A stretch of DNA of 64,000 nucleotides, taken from positions 774,419-838,418 of the forward strand of contig NZ_CADFGE010000002.1 in assembly GCF_902833645.1 (NCBI RefSeq), read 5' to 3'. Position numbers and translations under genes: made by a program. The DNA comes from Paraburkholderia fungorum. Lineage in GTDB: Bacteria; Pseudomonadota; Gammaproteobacteria; Burkholderiales; Burkholderiaceae. Shown here piece by piece: positions 63,029-64,000 of the stretch; position 1 is the stretch's first letter; every line of letters starts with the position of its first letter. A model generated the notes under the pieces. It saw only the letters and a program-made list of their open reading frames with translations, made no database searches and had not been told where the DNA came from.

Positions 63029-64000
63029 TCAATGGCCGTGGCCGCCGCCGTAACCGCCGCCATGGCCGCCGCTGTTGCCGAAGCCACCGAAGCCGCCGCC
63101 ATGGCCTTGGCCGCTGGCGCCTTTGCCGCCGTTGCCGTTGCCGTGACCGCCATCACCATGGCCACCGTCGCCGTGGCCGCCGTCGCCATGGCCGCCAGCG
63201 CCATGACCGCCATCGCCGTGGCCACCGTCACCATGGCCACCATCGCCGTGGCCGCCGTTGCCATGACCGCCATCGCCGTGGCCGCCATCACCATGACCGC
63301 CGTCGCCGTGGCCGCCAACACCATGGCCACCGTCACCATGACCGCCATCACCGTGGCCACCATCGCCGTGGCCGCCGTCGCCATGACCGCCATCACCGTG
63401 GCCGCCGTCGCCATGGCCACCACCACCGTGGCCACCGTCACCATGACCGCCATCACCATGGCCACCGTCGCCGTGGCCGCCAACACCATGGCCACCATCG
63501 CCATGACCGCCGTCGCCGTGGCCGCCAACACCATGGCCACCATCGCCGTGGCCGCCGTCGCCATGACCGCCATCACCATGGCCGCCATCGCCATGACCGC
63601 CATCACCATGGCCACCATCGCCGTGGCCGCCGTCGCTATGACCGCCATCACCATGGCCACCGTCACCATGGCCGCCATCACCATGGCCGCCGTTGCCATG
63701 ACCGCCATCGCCGTGGCCGCCATCGCCATGACTGCCGTCGCCGTGGCCGCCATCACCGTGGCCACCGTCACCATGACCGCCGTCGCCGTGGCCACCGTCA
63801 CCATGACCGCCGTCGCCGTGGCCACCGTCACCATGACCGCCATCGCCATGACCGCCATCGCCGTCGCCACCATGGCCATGACCGCCGTGGTGCCCACCAT
63901 TACCACCGCCGTCACCGCTGCCGCCTGTTCCACCACTACCAGTTCCGCCACCACCCGTTCCATCACCACCGGTCCCACCACCCGCTCCACCACCACCCGC
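63029..64000 (-). CDS. (GGHGD)n repeat glycine/histidine/aspartate-rich protein (5' partial)
   Basis: The frame is open from the window edge to TGA at 63029-63031 (at least 323 residues); the start lies outside. The visible part begins with Gly/Thr/Ser-rich sequence (63900-64000), then from about 63880 to 63120 encodes some 50 tandem Gly-Gly-His-Gly-Asp units. It ends in GNSGGHGGGYGGGHGH. At DNA level this is a 15-bp tandem repeat with synonymous variation (GGC/GGT, CAT/CAC, GAC/GAT), which shows selection on the protein. The regular His and Asp could bind metal ions or form an extended surface fibre; no family is recognised. Other frames through this repeat (Val/Ala/Met-rich) are artefacts. 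Confidence 0.75.
   Translation of the reverse strand, partial: AGGGGAGGGTGGDGTGGGGTGSGGTGGSGDGGGNGGHHGGHGHGGDGDGGHGDGGHGDGGHGDGGHGDGGHGDGGHGDGGHGDGGHGDGSHGDGGHGDGGHGNGGHGDGGHGDGGHGDGGHSDGGHGDGGHGDGGHGDGGHGDGGHGDGGHGDGGHGVGGHGDGGHGDGGHGVGGHGDGGHGDGGHGDGGHGGGGHGDGGHGDGGHGDGGHGDGGHGDGGHGDGGHGVGGHGDGGHGDGGHGDGGHGNGGHGDGGHGDGGHGDGGHGAGGHGDGGHGDGGHGDGGHGNGNGGKGASGQGHGGGFGGFGNSGGHGGGYGGGHGH
63120..63880. repeat. 15-bp coding minisatellite
   Basis: About 50 tandem units of the plus-strand form GCCGTCGCCATGACC with third-position variants lie inside the Gly/His/Asp repeat gene. Such a tract can change copy number by slippage while keeping the frame. Confidence 0.85.

Noticed and set aside
63120..63880. 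Possible CRISPR array
   Set aside because: Units are 15 bp, contiguous and without unique spacers; they encode a pentapeptide.
62617..63996. 459-aa Val/Ala/Met-rich minus-strand frame over the repeat
   Set aside because: It is a shifted reading of the GGHGD repeat that also runs through the MFS gene's 3' end; its composition is an artefact of the 15-bp repeat.

Overview
The window is high-GC DNA from a Gram-negative betaproteobacterium, most likely a Paraburkholderia or close Burkholderia relative. The basis is family content: two OmpC-type porins, DUF4148, DUF2968 and DUF6232 proteins, Bug/TctC-type binding proteins, an H-NS protein with a lysine-rich tail, and a rhamnolipid operon with Burkholderia-type efflux genes. 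No rRNA, tRNA, CRISPR array, insertion sequence or prophage was recognised. Both ends cut genes.

Layout. 1-7.96 kb: end of an aspartoacylase-family peptidase, an NlpA/MetQ-type binding protein, a porin, a small regulon (NTF2-like protein and SDR divergent from a TetR regulator, with three GATC-type palindromes between them), then a second porin beside a YncE-like beta-propeller. 8.1-15.9 kb: a minus-strand catabolic/transport cluster with a GntR regulator, a 4,5-dihydroxyphthalate-decarboxylase-like protein, a Bug receptor, a VOC protein, TctB, TctA, a split chromate-type transporter and a GST. It looks built for uptake and processing of an organic, perhaps aromatic, acid. The GntR promoter is repeated almost exactly at the far end of the cluster. 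16-37.7 kb: mostly single housekeeping or hypothetical genes, including glycogen phosphorylase, L-threonine aldolase, a LytM-type lipoprotein, 6-phosphogluconate dehydrogenase, a sirtuin, a polysaccharide deacetylase, a DUF2252 protein and an outer-membrane barrel with an internal duplication. 38.2-40 kb: flagellar stator genes motA and motB, with motA carrying a +1 frameshift at a TTTT run. 40.9-44.9 kb: an MctP-like monocarboxylate symporter with its DUF3311 partner, divergent from a histidine kinase/LuxR-type regulator pair.

45.6-53.9 kb: a seven-gene, tightly overlapping minus-strand operon: rhlA, an isoprenylcysteine-carboxyl-methyltransferase-like gene, rhlB, an EmrB-type MFS exporter, rhlC, a NodT-type outer-membrane factor and an EmrA-type fusion protein. 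It holds all steps from HAA synthesis to di-rhamnolipid and a complete tripartite exporter. The membrane methyltransferase between rhlA and rhlB is the most interesting novelty in the window, since it suggests carboxyl-modified (for example methyl-ester) rhamnolipids.

54.5-64 kb: small hypothetical proteins, an H-NS protein with two DNA-binding modules and a histone H1-like tail, a DUF6765 protein, an FKBP isomerase, a MarR regulator divergent from a sulfatase/phosphodiesterase and an ACS-family MFS transporter, and finally the 3' part of a gene for a (Gly-Gly-His-Gly-Asp)n repeat protein that runs off the end.
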